Below, piece by piece: positions 13,231 to 26,291 of a stretch of DNA of 64,000 nt. The notes below the pieces were generated by a model. It did not search any database. It saw only the letters and a list, made by a program, of their open reading frames with translations, and was not told the DNA's origin. The position numbers and the translations under genes were made by a program. The first letter of the stretch is position 1. Each line of letters opens with the position of its first letter. This DNA comes from Xestospongia muta. Lineage: Eukaryota; Porifera; Demospongiae; Haplosclerida; Petrosiidae. The DNA lies in NCBI GenBank assembly GCA_963693285.1, contig OY848924.1, positions 5,477,842 to 5,541,841 on the forward strand, read 5' to 3'.

Positions 13231-14640
13231 CGAATACTTTCTGTCTCTGACTCAAATTCCTCCTAGACTGTTTCAAAGAACTCATTCTTCTTATTATCGA
13301 TGTTACTATTCCTAGCAAAATTATCTACTCTTCATCTAAATATGTTGCTTGGATTAATAATGACTGTAACCTTGAATGTATTAAAAAAGGCATTCTCTCT
13401 TCTGTTCTGCTAAGAAAAAGGCTGTCCTGATCTTTGGTCAAGTACAGATCTTACTGTAATCAAACTCTAACCTACCTAACTACACCCAGATCATTTTGGT
13501 CTATGATAAAGCGTATTCATCCCAAATGTTCAACCATTCCCTTTCTCATTTACAATGTTCTTCCTGTTACTTCACTTACATCAAAAGCAGATATGTTGAA
13601 TCAATACATTTCTTCTTGTTTTAATAAACCATCAGTCCCTCCCTAGCTCCCCTCTCAAACTCTAACCATTTCACGCCTTCTCTTGTCTGTCCTTCAGATC
13701 TTTGTACTCCTAATGAAATTTGCAAACTAATGTTTCACATTTCTAATGATACTGTTACTGGTCCTAATGGTATTTCTTCATTAATGCCTCACCAGACTGC
13801 TCATAATATTTTATTCCCTTTGTCTCTTATCTCTAACTCCTCAATCACCACTGGTACTTTCCATCTGATCATGACTAGAAAAAAAACTCGTATGTTTTTA
13901 CTATTCCCAAATTTGGTTTTCGTCTGGGGTTTTCTACTGAAACTGCTTATTGTCCACACTAACATCTTAGTTTTTATCCTTAGGTGCTAACAATGCTGTT
14001 TGTGCCATTTTTTCAATCTAACTAAAGCCTTTGATTCTGTGCCGCATGAACCCTTACTCATTTGTAGTCTTTATCCTCTCTGAACTTCCCTCCTCTTCTT
14101 GTTAGTTAGTTTCATAGTTACCTTGAAGGTAGAACTCAACAAGTCATTGTAGATAGAAGACACTCATCTAAGTGTTGTGTCACCTCCTCAGTCTTCAACT
14201 ACTTCACTCATCCTAGAAAAAACTCAATACTTTGTATTAATAATGTGTTCATATATATTTGGAACAGTGACTACTCCTATCTTATTACAATATTCCTTTA
14301 CTTTCTTCTCATTGTACAGTTTCTAAATTATGTCTGTTCTACAAAATATCTAACAAAAATACTTTCCTCCTGGTTATATTCATTCTTAAACCATCCCCTA
14401 CTCATAGTTCTTGTCATTATGACCTTCTCATGCTTTCTATACCCTTTTCTTGTACACCTACCTCTTTACATTCCTTTGTTCCTCATGTTTTTTCTCTATG
14501 GAATGATTATTTATGTTAATATTTGTCTTGATATCCCTACCTGCTATTATTGGCAGGCTGTCTCTTTTTGTCATTAAAAAAGGAGAAAAAATTAAGATTA
14601 GCAAAAGACAGACATAAACTAAGGGAATAAATACAAGCAT
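13230..14640 (+). pseudogene. Decayed non-LTR retrotransposon, reverse transcriptase part
   Basis: The translation drifts between frames but shows successive landmarks of a jockey/CR1-type reverse transcriptase: a linker with WINNDC and FWSMIKRIHPKCS near 13350-13520, TVTGPNGISSLM at about 13750-13785, FNLTKAFDSVPHEPLL around 14010-14055, SYLEGRTQQVIVDRR around 14110-14160, and a C-terminal HVFSLWNDYL segment near 14490-14515. Frameshifts and stops are numerous, so it is dead. The endonuclease domain is not recognised. The first active-site Asp position reads Asn. Confidence 0.7.
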
Positions 14641-14837
14641 AGAGTGTAGATACGAAAGACTAGTGAGACAGACAGAGACTTTACTAATGAATGTATTAAT
14701 TTAATAATCCCCAAAATTCCTGCAGAGAGCAGCAACATGAATTCTATATATTACAAATAATACATATCTTCATTCATAACATGGTTTTTCTTCAAATAGT
14801 TCATGAATTCACTAAATATGTTAAACATACAACGCGC

Positions 14838-14983
14838 TATAAAAGGGTTTTTTAACATATCCACAATTCGCTTGCTCAGGCCCGCCCCACTTAATATTGT
14901 TTACATTTTCCGTTAATACCTAGCAACACAGCCCCACCCTACGCCCCAAACTTATACGTTTGTGTGCTTTATTCAGTTTAGAG
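14838..14983 (+). promoter_or_regulatory. Core promoter of IP3-receptor copy A
   Basis: A TATAAAAG box lies at 14838-14845 and a CCCGCCCC GC-box at about 14881-14888, followed by about 90 bp to the ATG at 14984. The last 89 bp (from 14895) are shared with copy B, but the TATA and GC boxes are not, so B was copied without this promoter. The transcription start is not determined. Confidence 0.45.
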
Positions 14984-17494
14984 ATGGCGAGTGACCCTAT
15001 CTACGAGGGTGACGCTATTCTTCTCTATTGCTCAGAGGCTAAAGGATTCATCTTTGCGCAACCACCCAGGTAAGACTTTCATTACTGTGCATTAGTAAAT
15101 TTACTGAGTTCTTTGAAAACAAAATCATATTATATTGATTGTTATTTTTCAACAATTACTTCCTTCCACAACCCTCTCTTTCTCCAGTTCTAGATACAGT
15201 CATGTAACAGTATATGCAGTCTCCAATCCTGATGTTCCCTCATACATTAATGATCCAGCATTCCCCAATGTGCATTGTAAGTATATTCGAGTTTACTAGT
15301 AAATTAATCAGAAAGTACAACATCTATTAATGCCATCCTATACATGCTCTGTTGTTCCTTTACAGTTGCCTCCTTTCAAGTTCTAGCAGAGAACACATAT
15401 GTCAAGTAAGTACATGATCTTTTGTTAATCATCTTCTAACAAATTGCATGTATTAATCGATCAGACTTTCCGTGTATTCATCCATCCATAACATGTATCA
15501 ATTTATTTTGTTTTGTTATTTTAGCCTGAGCTGCAATTCTCCACTGGATGTTCCAAAGGTAAGTTATCAATTACATAATATTTTAACAGAATATACTACT
15601 TACAAAGAATCAATCATTTTTTCCACAACACTGTTATAATAATTATATGTGTATACACACAATTACTTGATCAATAACACTAGCAAGTATTTAATGGAAA
15701 TATGTTTTCTTTATTAATTGTATTTATATAATTTTTTCCTACTAGAATTATAATAATCTAAATTATCGTAGTTTAGTCTATGGACGTAAGATCAAGGTAT
15801 ATAAGTGTGATAGTGTGTGTGTGTTATTTGATTTCAAACTTGTAGTTACTACATGTTGGATCTAAAATGTACCTGTCTCTAACATCTCTCAGTGAAAGTG
15901 GATCGATTGATCCACCAGTGAGTATAATTAACTTTGAGTATGTGCATGTGTGTATATATATGTGTGTGTGTGTGACTGTGTGTGTATGTTTGTGACATCT
16001 TTCTTCTTAACAGGCTAAATTGGTTAAAGATTTTGACAAAGATACTTGTCTCTTTCGTATTTTGCCTGCTCAACCTGGTAAATACAGAGGAGAAAATGTA
16101 AGGCTATTAAAATATACTCCATGTAATATCTTACAGTAAACTTATGAATCAATACTAGTATTTCTAATAATACTAGTATTTCTACTAAATCATTATTTTC
16201 TAGTTAGTATGTGAAATAACAATTTTGTCTCATCAAAGCTGATGATAAATATCATGACAAAAATGCTAAATTATAGCTGATTTTGTTTATGATAACAAAT
16301 ACCTTTAACATTCATTGCAGCATTAATAGTTATATAAATGAATGCTTTTGTTTGTTTAGGTTTTACCTGAAGATCTCATTAAATTGGAGTCAGTCAGTGA
16401 GAAAGGGCATCATATATTATGTGTATCTAACACTATCACATCAAGGTATAATGGAAATATAATATAATGACTTTTCTAACGTTTTATTATTTTCGTTTTT
16501 CCATCAATTTTTGTGTCCATCTATCCATCCATTCATCCATTTATCCTAGTATAAAATGTAGTCATCCTACAGTGCCTTACCTTATTCTATTGACCTAAGT
16601 AGTTGATGTTTATTATTATTCTATATCTAACACAGTTATTGGATATGTGTCCATATACAAATATTGACACAAGTACACACATATATATGTATCCAATATA
16701 TGTATTAATGGACTGTTTTAGATATGAATTAAAGATAGCTGTCACTGACTCTGTCTTTGTCATTTACTCACAAGCCAAAGTTCATCCTCATATCCCTCAA
16801 AAAGCACTGAGAGTAAGAAAATACTTCATTTTGGTTGGTCACGTTATGTCATATGACTATTACATTATTAGGGGTGCAATGTGGTGATGTTGTTTAATAC
16901 AAAACATGAGGCATATGTTTCAGGACATGGTTCAATAGCAACTGACATCTTACCTGATTCAATAAAAGAAGAAGTAATATCAGAAGGTAAGGATCAAGTA
17001 ATAAAATACAGTTAATGGTATTGAATTGCTTTTAGTGGGTGCAAGGAAAAGGGAGAGTGTTCATGGCATTCAAAAAACTCCACCTATTTCAGGAGATTGC
17101 TTCTGGCAGCTGGAGAAAATTAACAAACCTCTTAATGGTAAGTGATGTTGTTATTATCATGACAATCAGTAGACATCATCATAATGAAAGAAAAGGTAAT
17201 AAGTTCTTGTGTAGATAATTGTTAAATGATATTGTTGTGTTATGATAATTGAAACTCCTTCCTACAGGTGATCAGTTTGAATATGGTGACAAATCTCAAT
17301 GTCGTATTAAACATTTGCCAACTCAGCAGTATTTAGCTGTTGTACAAAAAGGACATAATACTGAGGTAGTGTTATTTGACAGGGTAACATGAACAACATT
17401 TGAATGTAATGTTCTGTAGTTAACCTTAAAGAAAATAGCTGCTGGCCAACCAAAAGATCCTGAAGTCACATTTAGTCTTGTTTCAGTTGTAGGG
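14984..17494 (+). CDS. Copy A exons 1-13: N-terminal trefoil and MIR region
   Basis: Exons: 14984-15069, 15188-15276, 15366-15405, 15525-15558, 15746-15796, 15846-15917, 16014-16097, 16360-16445, 16722-16812, 16872-16986, 17036-17137, 17268-17365 and 17420-17494. The product starts [20 protein letters not shown], a beta-trefoil opening as in IP3 receptors. [16 protein letters not shown] and [15 protein letters not shown] are MIR-type strands. The 54-bp intron 12 is supported because copy B has 55 bp there, which would break an uninterrupted frame. The loop around ARKRES sits where the family has an IP3-contacting arginine cluster (inferred alignment). Confidence 0.8.
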
Positions 17495-18894
17495 GTGAGT
17501 TGTTAGACTGATGGTAATATCAAACTCTCTCTCTCACTCTCATTAGCAAACAGGAGGAATTACTAAAGGTAGTTATGTTGAGATTCGACACATACACTCA
17601 GGCAAGAACTTAATAATTGAAAGTATGTCTATCAGATAATAATAACAGATATTGAATATAACATTGTTCTAATACTAGGCAAGTCATATTTACAGAGAGC
17701 ATATTCTGATATCAATGCTTCAGAAACTATAACAAAAAGCAAATGGTTTAGAGTATGTTTTGTCATTTTCATTTAAAGTTTATTTAACTAGTTTATGAAC
17801 TCTTTGTCTAATTGTAGCTTGGACTAGAGGACAGTGATCAAAGACATCAACAATACTTTTGTCTTGAAGAGGTACACATTGAATTGGCCCTAGCTAGTAG
17901 TTGGTTTTTAAATATTTACATTAACTGATGTCATTACATATTGTTTGTTGTGGTTTGTCCTTTTAGGTGAATGCTGACTTGATTCACGAGTATTATCATG
18001 TGTCAGGTGTAGCAGCTGTATTGAGAGACTATATGAAGAGTGTAAGAATTAATGAATGGATGGATGCACCTAACACCTAGCTTGATTACTTGATGATGTT
18101 ATCTTGCAGTTTACAGCTGATCCTAAACCTGTACCATTTCCACTTGTATTGGATGAACTTCTTGAAGTTTTGTCAAAGTTAACTGACTGGATTAGTGGTG
18201 AATTTTATCAGAAGAGTAGAGCTAACATGCTCAGAGTAGCACAAGTAATATAGAGATGTAATATTTATTTACACCTTGATTATCTCATACAGGGAGTAGA
18301 TCTACTTGTTGGATTCCTCTGTGAAATTAATGATCTTGAAAACAAAGAGTATGTTTTCTTTATTCAAAATATTGTATTAATAATTGTTATTGTGTCATTA
18401 GATTGTTGAAGTTGTGTAAAAAAATATCAGTGGTGTTACAACGATATGTTGAGTCTTCTAATAAAATGTCACATCTTTATTTAGCAGAGGAAAGGTTTAT
18501 GGATGTCCTATTTGGCAAGGTGAGGAATTAATGGACAATGAGAATAACATGCAAATTGATGCATGAATGTATGGTAAAAGGAATGGATAAACAAATGAAC
18601 AGATGATTACCAAATGAACAGATGAGAACCAATTGGATGCATAAAGGTTGTAGATAATAAAATAAAATTCTTCTTTGACAGATTGGTCATGGTATTGATG
18701 TAGAAAAGGTCTTAAGTACTTTAGTGAGAGATGAAAGGTGAGAATTGTATTTCAAAAAAACATTACATATTCAGTATCATCAGCTTTATAACTAAAAAGG
18801 TAGTACACAGACTTACTGATAATTCTGAATATACTGACCGTATTAAAAATAACCTGGTAAGAAAATGTTTTCAATAAATATTTTAACATTTATT

Positions 18895-18976
<82 letters not shown>

Positions 18977-21785
18977 AGGATGCATCAATTCTTGACTTTT
19001 TAAGTACACTGTGTTTTACTGCTGGGAAGCCAGTCAGAAGTGTGCAGAGTAAGTATCTACAACTCTCAAATATTATTTTAGTTATCTTTTATTTAGAAAT
19101 TTAATGAAATATCATATTGTAATTGCCATATTCAATTAATGCACGAAATATATTTGACAATTATTTATTGTCTGCATCTTTTTTAGATATTATTCGAAAA
19201 AAAATCATATCATTTGAAAAAGTCAGTTTAAGTTATTTTTCTTCTCTTTTTTAAGTTTTAATTCTTTATTTGTAGATATCCTTTTTTAGAACAGAAATAG
19301 ACCAACATGAGCAACTTTGCTTCTCTTCTCCAGAAGAATTAAAAGGACCAATCCATAATATATGTTCTAAAGTAAGTCATGTCGCCTTTAGTAATAAACA
19401 AATTAATGTGTACTTATGCATACATACATCCTGTATATTCATTTCATCATCCTATATCCATTCATTTGTTGTTATGAATCCATTTGCTCAAGTTATATGC
19501 CTATTTTTAATTATTATGGATCCATTCATTTGTTTTATGAATTGATTCACACATATTATGCATTGATTTGCCCATATTATGCATCCATTCACCCATATTA
19601 TGTATCCATTCAATTTATTCTATTGCAGGAGACTGCCAAAGACAATAGAAAACCTTTTGAGTTTTTTACTGCTCAAATTAAACTCTTCAGTCGAATTTGC
19701 AAAGTAAGTTATATTGTAACCATGGAGATTTATGTAACTATGGATATTAATATTAATACTTGAACAATTGACATAGGGGGTCAATTTGGAATCAATTCAT
19801 TTCGTTTGTAATGAGAAGAAATACATTACCTTTCAAGAAGCTCTGATGTGTATCAACGACCCAGAGCTCCACCCACTTCTCCAGTCAGCATATTTGGACT
19901 TTGTTATTTCAGCTTATGTTGATCGTAATGTTGAAGAGAGTGGCACAGATATTGACAACATTTGGCAATCTTATGTAAGTCATGTATGGGTGGCATGTGT
20001 GACAATTATGAGGATAACATGTGTAACTGTTGTGAAGCTGGCATAAATGACTGTTGTGAGGATGAAATGTTGAGGGAGTGTGTGAATTGTGAAGGTAAAT
20101 TGGAAGTGATCTGTGTGTGAGAGGGTAATATATTGTAGTAATGAATAGCCTATGGCATGCCATATGTCATATGTGACTTTAGTATGAATTGTGAGGGTAA
20201 AATGGAAGTGGTGTCTTTGTGTATGTCTGTGAATCATGAGGGGACATAATAGCACTGTGTAGGTGATTAGAGTTTCTCATTTTTACAGTATTGGGATGAA
20301 ATCAGTTCAAATCCAATGGAAGGTTTTGAAGATACATTTGCTATTATTCCTAATGGACAAGAAGTTAGAGAATTACAACACAGCATTAGGACATTTCTCA
20401 GTAAGAACAAGGTATGTCTATAGAAAGGATATTTGTTATTATTATGTTTAAATATATCCGCTATATCTATTTTTTAATATGTCATCATTGTATTATTAAT
20501 TCATCTTCATTAGTTACTGTATGCTAAAGAAGAGATTGAAGGCAAAAATGAACTGATAGCTCAGATGTTGTCAGTAATGGAACCACTAGTATCATATGGG
20601 TTCTACAGGGTGGATTCTGAAATCAATGAAATTATTGGATTTTTGACAGATATTGTCAATGGAATGCATGATCAGCCTTATCCTAGTAAGGATTATATCA
20701 ACAACATTTCTTTATTCTCTCTTTCTCTCTCTCTGTTTCTTAAGGTGCTAATTCTTATAAGGTTGATAAATATCAACAAAAGAAACATTTTGAAGCAACA
20801 GAAAGGAATAAAAATATCTTTCAAATCAAAAACAGGTTAGTTACTAAGGTAACATACCAACTATTCATGTTATATCACAATTTCTTTTTGATTGCAGAGC
20901 TGTTTGTGTTCTTCATCTTTTTTTCAAACTGTTAGCTAATATGACTGTGAGGGTATGTAATGGAGAGGGTTTAGATGATTGTGGATACAAATATATGCAT
21001 CACCAAGTCTTTATTGTTTTCTGTTCCTCCATCTTTTAGAAATTTATATATGATTACAAATGTCTCAGAGATGATGTTAAAGTATCATCAGATGATGCAT
21101 ACACTCCTGTCAATGAAGCATTAAAAGCATTGATGACTAAGGACTATCACTTGTCTGATCAGGACCCTGGGTTAATAGATGAATGAATGATGAATGGATG
21201 GATGAATTTTATGTTCTCTTTTTGTTTAATAAAAACTCTTTTGCAGGATTGTGGAAATTGCTCGAGATCGTCTTCGTCACCTCTTTTCTGAGAATGCCTA
21301 CAAATGTTTTGATATGAACAAAACTGAAGGCCAACAACTCATCAATATCCTCATTGACTTATTGAATTATGAAGATGATGACCTAAGATTAAGCAGTATA
21401 CTATTATTATATGATATATACCAGGAAGAGAATATCATCTTTCGTGATGCTAAAATCTCTTACATTGTAACACTTCCTTCAAAGCAAGTCTTTGATGAGA
21501 TGGTATACAAAGGTTCATTCTCTGATGATAAGAAGTTGTTGCTTCGTATGTTACAGGGAACAGCTATTACAGGTCTTATATTGATTACTAGTAGATTTAA
21601 GATTGTATTATGTTTTTATGTCTAGATGATATTAATGAGAATGTCAAAGAATTTTTAAAAGATGTTGCTAATGTCTGTGTTATTGAAGATGATGAGACTG
21701 AACCTCATCCTTGTAACCAATGCATTGCTTTTAGTACTGGTATGAAGTTACTTGCATGAATTTGTATATAACAAATTTCCCTCCC

Positions 21786-21865
<80 letters not shown>

Positions 21866-24800
21866 AGGTGTTTTTAATGTCATATTGACATATGTTCTTC
21901 ATTTCTGTTCTGGTGATCATGAAGAACAAGAGGAACTATTAGTATTAGCTTGTCATGCTTTACAAAGAATTGCTCGAAAAAACAACCAAGTAAATGCAGT
22001 CATTCTGTTTGTAATTATGCATGATTTCAATTCATTTTACAGGTCCAGATTAAAATTTTTGCTAGCTTTGTGGAATTTCTTGATGTTAAGATTGCTGTGT
22101 CATCAGTGGCTTGTGTTTTAACTGAAGTAAACTAAATTATTCAATTTATCAATGGTTTCTCTGTCTATCTGTTTACACGTCTTTTATTTTTTTGATTGCT
22201 TTTGACTTTTTAATAAAGTATTTGATATTATAATTCTCACTCTTTTCCATTTCAGACTGTCTCTAACAATGAAGTATTGTGTCATAACCTTTCTGAGGCT
22301 GACATCAGACAAGTATTTACATTGGCTTGTACAGGCTCTACTTCAGAATATTATGAATTCTTCACTACACTTCAAGCTGTCATGAAGGTAGTAACATATT
22401 ATATTATGTTTACATCATTATTACATCATAGCCTCACAAGTCATCTCACCATGTATCCATAATATTAAAAAACTACCAGGAATTAATTGTACAGTTGTTT
22501 GCTGAAGGAAGACATGAATAGTTGATGAATTAGTGAGGTCTGTGTTAACGTCCATTTTATGTAGTCATCAATCCATGCACCTATCCTATATATTTATCTA
22601 TCCATTTATCATATATTCATTCATCCATTTATTCAATAGTATTATAAGCAGTCAAGATGTTCCAATTGAGAGGAAAAAACCATTTGCTCGTCTTCTTAAC
22701 TGGGCTTATCTCAACACAGAGAAAGACTCACTTGTATCCATTGTTGTCTTATCAAAAAATGAGTAAGAAAAAGATAACTTGAAATTGTTTTAAAGAACTT
22801 ATATTTAGATCATTTTGGTCTCATTTGGAACAATGCTCTATTTTGATGTCTTCTTTGCATGAAGGTTTATCTCAAGGTGATATTAATACAGAGGATGTAA
22901 AACTTAAACTGAGACTGTTATTCTCACAACATCTAAGTCTACCCGTAAGAACGATTATTACAATAACCTAATTCTCTCTCTCTTTCTCTCTTTTATTTGG
23001 TCAGGTTTGGAAAGAAAAAACAAAAGATTTAGATACAATGTTGGAGATTGAAGACAAATCCATCTCAATACCATCCCTATTGCTATATTTAGTTGATGGT
23101 CTTATACCATTAGTTACAGCATTCTGTATTCAATTATCTGCTCACAATAGCTCTGGACTAACTAGTAAAGTCTATTCTAGTTTACTAACACCTAAAGTAC
23201 TGGCTGTGTTAAAATCAGTTGGAGATGCAGTAGCTGTGAGTGTGATATATGAAGTTTAAAACTATGTCACTGTCTCCATACAGAACATGGTAAAAATGCA
23301 TCCAGATATGTTAATGACAACAGAGGAACAAGCTCATTACTGGAATCTTTGCCTTGATGGTTTGGCCTTTATAATACCTGCTGAAGATGGTGTCATTATA
23401 AAAGAGGTATTGAGTGAAAGGGAGGGAGCAGATTAATGCTCAACAACATTTGTTCATTTAACATTGTATTAAATAAATATTGCTTAAACCATTTGTCTTC
23501 TCTCACTTCAACTATAGGCAAGAGAGACAATTAATATGTTAAGTAAAACATTCTTTATTACTCCTGCTGTGAAGGAATATAAAGAGGAATTAGAACATGA
23601 AGAATTAATGAATGATGAATTTCAAACTTTTGTTTGCAATTACAAGACTATATATGAAGGGAAAACATCCACACCAAGAAAGGATATTAGTGAGTAAATG
23701 AGTGGCTTTTATCAATGAGAGAGAAGAAAGAAAAGAGGAGAGGGAGAGGGAGAGAGAAGAGGATGTGGGAAGGAGAGATTCTAGAAATTAAAATGTAGTA
23801 AGAGAAGGAACAAATATAAAAGTAGTAGATGTGTTTGGATAATAGTTAACCAAGTCATTGTAATTTCTATATTTTCTAATTATTTATGATGAAGTTAATG
23901 ATGATGATCTCTTACCATCTGGTACTAGTTTCAATGCACTAGTTAATTTGTTTACAGATGAAGTAGTTCACACTGCTGATAGGTAATATTAATGTATATT
24001 TTCATTTAAATACATTACTATGAGAACTCTTTAGGAAACTTACTTGTCAATTACCTAAAACACATGCTCTACTGGAATTACTAGAGTATGTTTATCCATC
24101 CATATATCCATTATTTGTCAATTTATTTAATCCAACAAACTATCATCCATTTATTCATCTATTCATTCATCTGTCCATGCCTCTATTCTCCCTCCATTCT
24201 GTAGTATTCTTTATCGACAATTACAGCAACCTCTCACTAGTAAAGAGAGAGCTGATCTTGATAATGTCTTACTGACTACACTGCAAGTTTTATCTGGTGT
24301 AGTTCATGAAAAAATTGAGAGTATCAACCCACAATTACAACGTGATAATCCAGCAAAATTTGAAGAGTGAGTCTTATTAATTGCCATATATGATAATCCA
24401 TTGTATTCTATTCAGAGAGTATGAAAAAAAAGTTAAACCTCTTCAAAAAGCTCTAGTTAAAATAAGATCACATGAGAAGGTGGAAATGTCACCATATTGA
24501 ACCTGCCATTAAGATATCATTGACATCTGCTACCATCTATCCATTGTTCCATTTTTCCATCTCTTCATCGATACATCCATCAATCTATTCAATAATCCAT
24601 CATTCTATTCATTCATTCATCCATTTATTACTCCTTAGTGTATATCAGAATACATAATAATCATTGATGTAATTAGTAGTAATCTGTTCACATAATATCA
24701 CTCTCTCTATCATTATATCTTTTACAGGTCATGTTGCATTTAGCACATCCTAAAGATGTTATAGCTGTCCAAGTTTTAGCTTTCCTTCGAGTTATACTTT

Positions 24801-26227
24801 ATTTTGGATATGAATTTGCTCAGAATGAAATAGGTAAAGACATTTATAGAAATATATTTTTAAGAATTTTCTCATAGGTCAACTGACAAAACATCACAAC
24901 ACTGAATTCTTTATAAGAACTAACAAACTATTAGAGAGTGTTATATCAAGTATTGGACAACCTTTATCAAGGTATGGATAAATGGATGGATGGATGGATT
25001 GATGGATATGTGGATGGATGGATGGATTGATGGATATATGGATGGATGGATAGATAGATACATTGAAGGATGGATAGATTGATGGATGTGTGGATGGATG
25101 GATGGGTAGATACATGGATACATGGAAGGAGGGATGGATGGAGACAGATTGACAAATGCATGTGCTATATCACATTTTTATTGTCATTTCCAGGAAGTTA
25201 ACTATATGTACAGAAAAACACATGTCACTTCCTCCACCATCTCCTCTTCCTCCTCCTGCTCAAATGACATTAGAAAATGTATACATATATTTCATTATTT
25301 ATAATTACAATAATTATATACGTTTTTGTTTGTTTTTTCTTTAGACTTTAGAAGAGCCAGTACAGCATGACCAGGTAAACATGAGTGCAGACATTAATTT
25401 ATAGACACACAATAATATATTTATTATTTTAATGACAAACACACTGGAGATTTTATAGTTGTCATGTTCTCATTACTTTCTTGTACCAAACTCTACAGTT
25501 ATTATTAGATGATATAGAAGAGGCTGGAACTGGAGTATCTCAGGTTTTTATTAATTCATCCACTCATCTATTCATCCATCCATTCATAACCATTCATCCA
25601 TCTATCCATCCATTACTTCACTTATTAAGCAAACTCTCAAGTATATAGTAACTTTGTAATCTCTTCAACAGATCAACTATCTTCCCAGGCAAGCATCTGA
25701 GATGCACAGATTTTCAGTATCCTCTGATGATGATGATTTTGAGATAAAAATTGAAGAAGAAACTGATTTTGGAGGTAACTCTTATTCACTACTATTGTTA
25801 TCATATTGTTGTTTTGTTGTTATTATTATTTTATTAATATGTTGTTGTTGCATTGTTATATTATTTTGTTGTTATGTTGTTAGGTTGTTTTGTTGTTGTG
25901 CTTTTATGTTGTATTATCTTTTACTGTTTATTTGTTGTTTTCAGGTAATATTAGGCAAACTATCAGAACTTATAAAATTGAGGGTGCTGGTAAACTTGTA
26001 AGTGTTCAAATATCCAATACCAATTGTTTAATTTATCATTTGTTGTCTCTTTATTTGTACATTAAAGGAAACTAGTGAGAGTGATGCTAAAAAACAAGCA
26101 AGTGTTGTTCTTGATGTTGTGGCATGGATGTGTGATGGACAGAACAAGGAGATTCAGAATATATTAAGGAAACAAGAAATGACATTCTCTGTGTGTTGAC
26201 AATTGTTTAATCCAATTGTCATGTGGT

Positions 26228-26291
<64 letters not shown>

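Noticed and set aside
14458..14640. Minus-strand frame of 60 codons
   Set aside because: It is antisense to the 3' end of the decayed retrotransposon and has no independent support.
15879..16073. Minus-strand frame over receptor exons 6-7
   Set aside because: It is the antisense shadow of real exons plus a GT-rich intron.
21705..22121. Open frames with Arg-Glu or Leu-Ser repeats
   Set aside because: They are products of the CT microsatellite. Only the bases from 21868 to 21989 are true exon.
24894..25161. Antisense frames rich in Ile-His-Pro-Ser
   Set aside because: They come from the GGAT-type repeat in intron 49 of copy A.
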